From contig NC_085872.1 in NCBI RefSeq assembly GCF_034702125.1, positions 26,562,002-26,626,001 on the forward strand: a stretch of DNA of 64,000 bases. The letters are read 5' to 3'. How positions within the stretch are numbered: the first letter of the stretch is position 1; every line of letters starts with the position of its first letter. The notes below the pieces were generated by a model. The model worked only from the letters and a program-made list of their open reading frames with translations, searched no databases and was not told where the DNA came from. Source of the stretch: Engraulis encrasicolus (Eukaryota > Chordata > Actinopteri > Clupeiformes > Engraulidae). A program made the position numbers and the translations under genes. Below, piece by piece: positions 62,126 through 64,000 of the stretch.

Positions 62126-62649
62126 TTGGTTGGAGGTGCATGCATGCTTGTCTTGTCATGATGCTCATAATCGTACGTGGGCAGCTGGCATCTCATTAGC
62201 TGACCTGGTTGTTATTTTCCCACCAGTCCTGTGAGTTCAGTTCCTGTGTGCTGACAGTCTCGCGAACGAAAAATACCTCCGCTCCTGCCAGAGATGCCTT
62301 GGCGGCCACGCACAGTTTACCCAAAGGCACCATAGCATTGCAAATCACCAGCAACTCCCTTTATGGCAGTTTTATCAGACGGCTCTAATTGCCTCTACAG
62401 GGGATATTAGGCAAGAGCACCACAAGTATGGACACGGAGGGGGCTATTGCTGTGCTTTATATTGTATTGTCAGTGAAGGCAACCAGGCAAAATGCACCTG
62501 TCATGCTGTGTACTTAGAATATCCACACTAATTTTGACCAGGATGTCTTTAAGTAGGCCTAATACGTCTCACCACCTCAGGTGTGCTCAAAGAGGGTTGT
62601 TGTCCCTAACCACAAATGTCTCTTCTTCTTCCCTCATCTCCCCCCCCCC

Positions 62650-62650
<1 letters not shown>
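62126..62650. other. Stretch without recognisable gene
   Basis: Complex, repeat-free part at about 62200-62450; could be regulatory but nothing proves it. Confidence 0.35.

Positions 62651-62743
<93 letters not shown>
62651..62743. repeat. (CA)n microsatellite
   Basis: Pure CA run of about 93 bp. Confidence 0.98.
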
Positions 62744-62745
<2 letters not shown>

Positions 62746-64000
62746 AACCCCCGTCTCCCCATCCTATCCTGTTCAAATTAATTTATTTTCACAATGCTAT
62801 GCTTCCTGACAGAATCAATTTTGAGAAATGGCAGGTAGCATGTAGCCTCTCCACTGTATTGTACTGCGTTGTGCTGTGCTGTGCTGTGCAGTGCAGTGTG
62901 TGCCTTCCTTTCCCCCTCCTCTCCTTTCTACTGGCCGCCAGAGCGTTGTAAAGCTCCAGATGTAGCCTATGCTGAGAGAGCGCGTGATTGATTGGCTCTG
63001 GTGGCGTGCGGGGGGTATCAGGGTATTTGTGGGATAATTTACCCGCGCAGATTCATCAGTGTCCCCGGCTGCTGGAAATGTGCCCGCCGGTCTCATTTAG
63101 GATGTCAGTCTTGTCCCCTCCCCGGCTATACGGAGCGAGGCGAGGCGAGGCGGTGTCTCATTAGGCTGTGTAAATGAAGGCCTCAATCAGTCGCAGGTCA
63201 CGAGGTAACATATGGGGAGCAGGCCCGCGTAGTTTTTATTTACGCGTCAGTGGAGGGTGACGGTGAGGAACATGTGCTGGGGATCTGATGTTATTACCAA
63301 TCAAGGAACGATAAAACACGAAAGTTCTGGAGATATTAGCTGTTGTTAGCGGTGGAAAAATCAGGATCTTCGACATGTGAATCATTCATAACACGAGTGT
63401 GTTTTGACGTGAGTTTGTTTTGTTCTGTGTTGGTGTGTGTGTGCGTGTGTGCGCGTGTGCATGCATGTGTGCATGCGTACGTGCCCGCACGCACATTAGT
63501 GAATTAAGACCTCAATGTCCCAGCCCTAGGTCAAATTAACATTCTAGTAATTAGTTTGGATGTTTACCGACAGAGTATGCGGCTTTCAAAGTGTCACGGC
63601 TCTTTCATCCTGGCTTGTCATGTGGGTAAGGGAGAGGTGTGTGGCTGCGCACCCCAGCTGATTGCTCAAACATGAAACACAGAGAGGGCGGATCACTGAC
63701 ATCCACACACCAGTGAGCAGGCAATAGCAGGCCATGCAGTGGCGCTAGCCGATTAAAGCACACGCTCGTTGGGGACAATTGAGGATGGGTCCCCTGGCCC
63801 CCTGGTCCCCTCGACACTCACACCCCCTCCCACACACACACACACACGCACACACACACACACACACACCCGGTTACATCATTGTGACCTTTGGAGTGGT
63901 ACCCAGATGGTACAGGATTAGGGTGTGGCACAGACAAAGAGATCCCCCTCAAACACCTCCCCTTCCCTCTTCTGGAGACACCATATGAAATAGTCTGACA
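62744..64000. other. Stretch to window end without recognisable gene
   Basis: Moderately GC-rich around 62960-63260 with several CpGs. Short GT/GC repeats at 63425-63495 and CA repeats at 63828-63869. No gene or transposon recognised. Confidence 0.4.

Overview
The window looks like a stretch of nuclear genome from a ray-finned fish, most likely a teleost. Three kinds of evidence support this. There are very many long GT/CA and GA/TC microsatellites. There is a dense crop of short non-autonomous DNA transposons of kinds common in fish, mostly hAT-like elements with 8-bp target duplications and elements flanked by TTAA. There are also fish-style tRNA-derived SINEs and fragments of non-LTR retrotransposons. 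No bacterial gene arrangement, rRNA, convincing tRNA gene or CRISPR array is visible. Nearly all open frames longer than 60 codons are translations of dinucleotide repeats or transposon sequence. The species cannot be named from the sequence alone.

Layout. 1-11 kb: a repeat interrupted by a hAT-like MITE, several microsatellites, a 1.1-kb Tc1/mariner-type MITE, TTAA-type MITEs, and three short exon-like segments on the plus strand (1477, 8248, 9529) that could be joined in one frame. 11-18 kb: two TTAA-flanked palindromic elements, a hAT-like element, and a 2.0-kb element with ~197-bp terminal inverted repeats enclosing about ten copies of a ~114-bp satellite with alternating subtypes. 19-23 kb: TC/TCTG arrays, a hairpin-bearing insertion with a 15-bp target duplication, and a hAT-like element inside an older inverted repeat. 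23.8-28.5 kb: a MITE split by a 4.36-kb insertion with an 8-bp target duplication. The insertion carries a broken LINE tail and two tandemly duplicated exon-like segments on the minus strand.

28.5-39 kb is mostly unique sequence with scattered MITEs. 39-41 kb is a TTAA-flanked 1.8-kb element with an internal duplication. 42-49 kb holds a second Tc1/mariner MITE, two SINEs, and a 235-bp inverted-repeat element with telomere-like TTAGGG variants in its centre. 49-57 kb holds more hAT MITEs, a TTAA MITE nested in another repeat, and a 5'-truncated LINE lying in a tandem array. 57-64 kb begins with a very G-rich minisatellite and continues with microsatellites and one more hAT element.

Functionally this is best read as intergenic or intronic DNA. 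The parts do not form a pathway. What can be read is a history of insertions, several of them nested and datable relative to each other. I found no convincing new gene system. The most interesting signals are the satellite-bearing element (15.9-18.0 kb), the telomere-repeat-bearing element (47.0 kb), the 4.36-kb insertion with exon-like duplications, and a marked excess of the palindrome TAGGCCTA.
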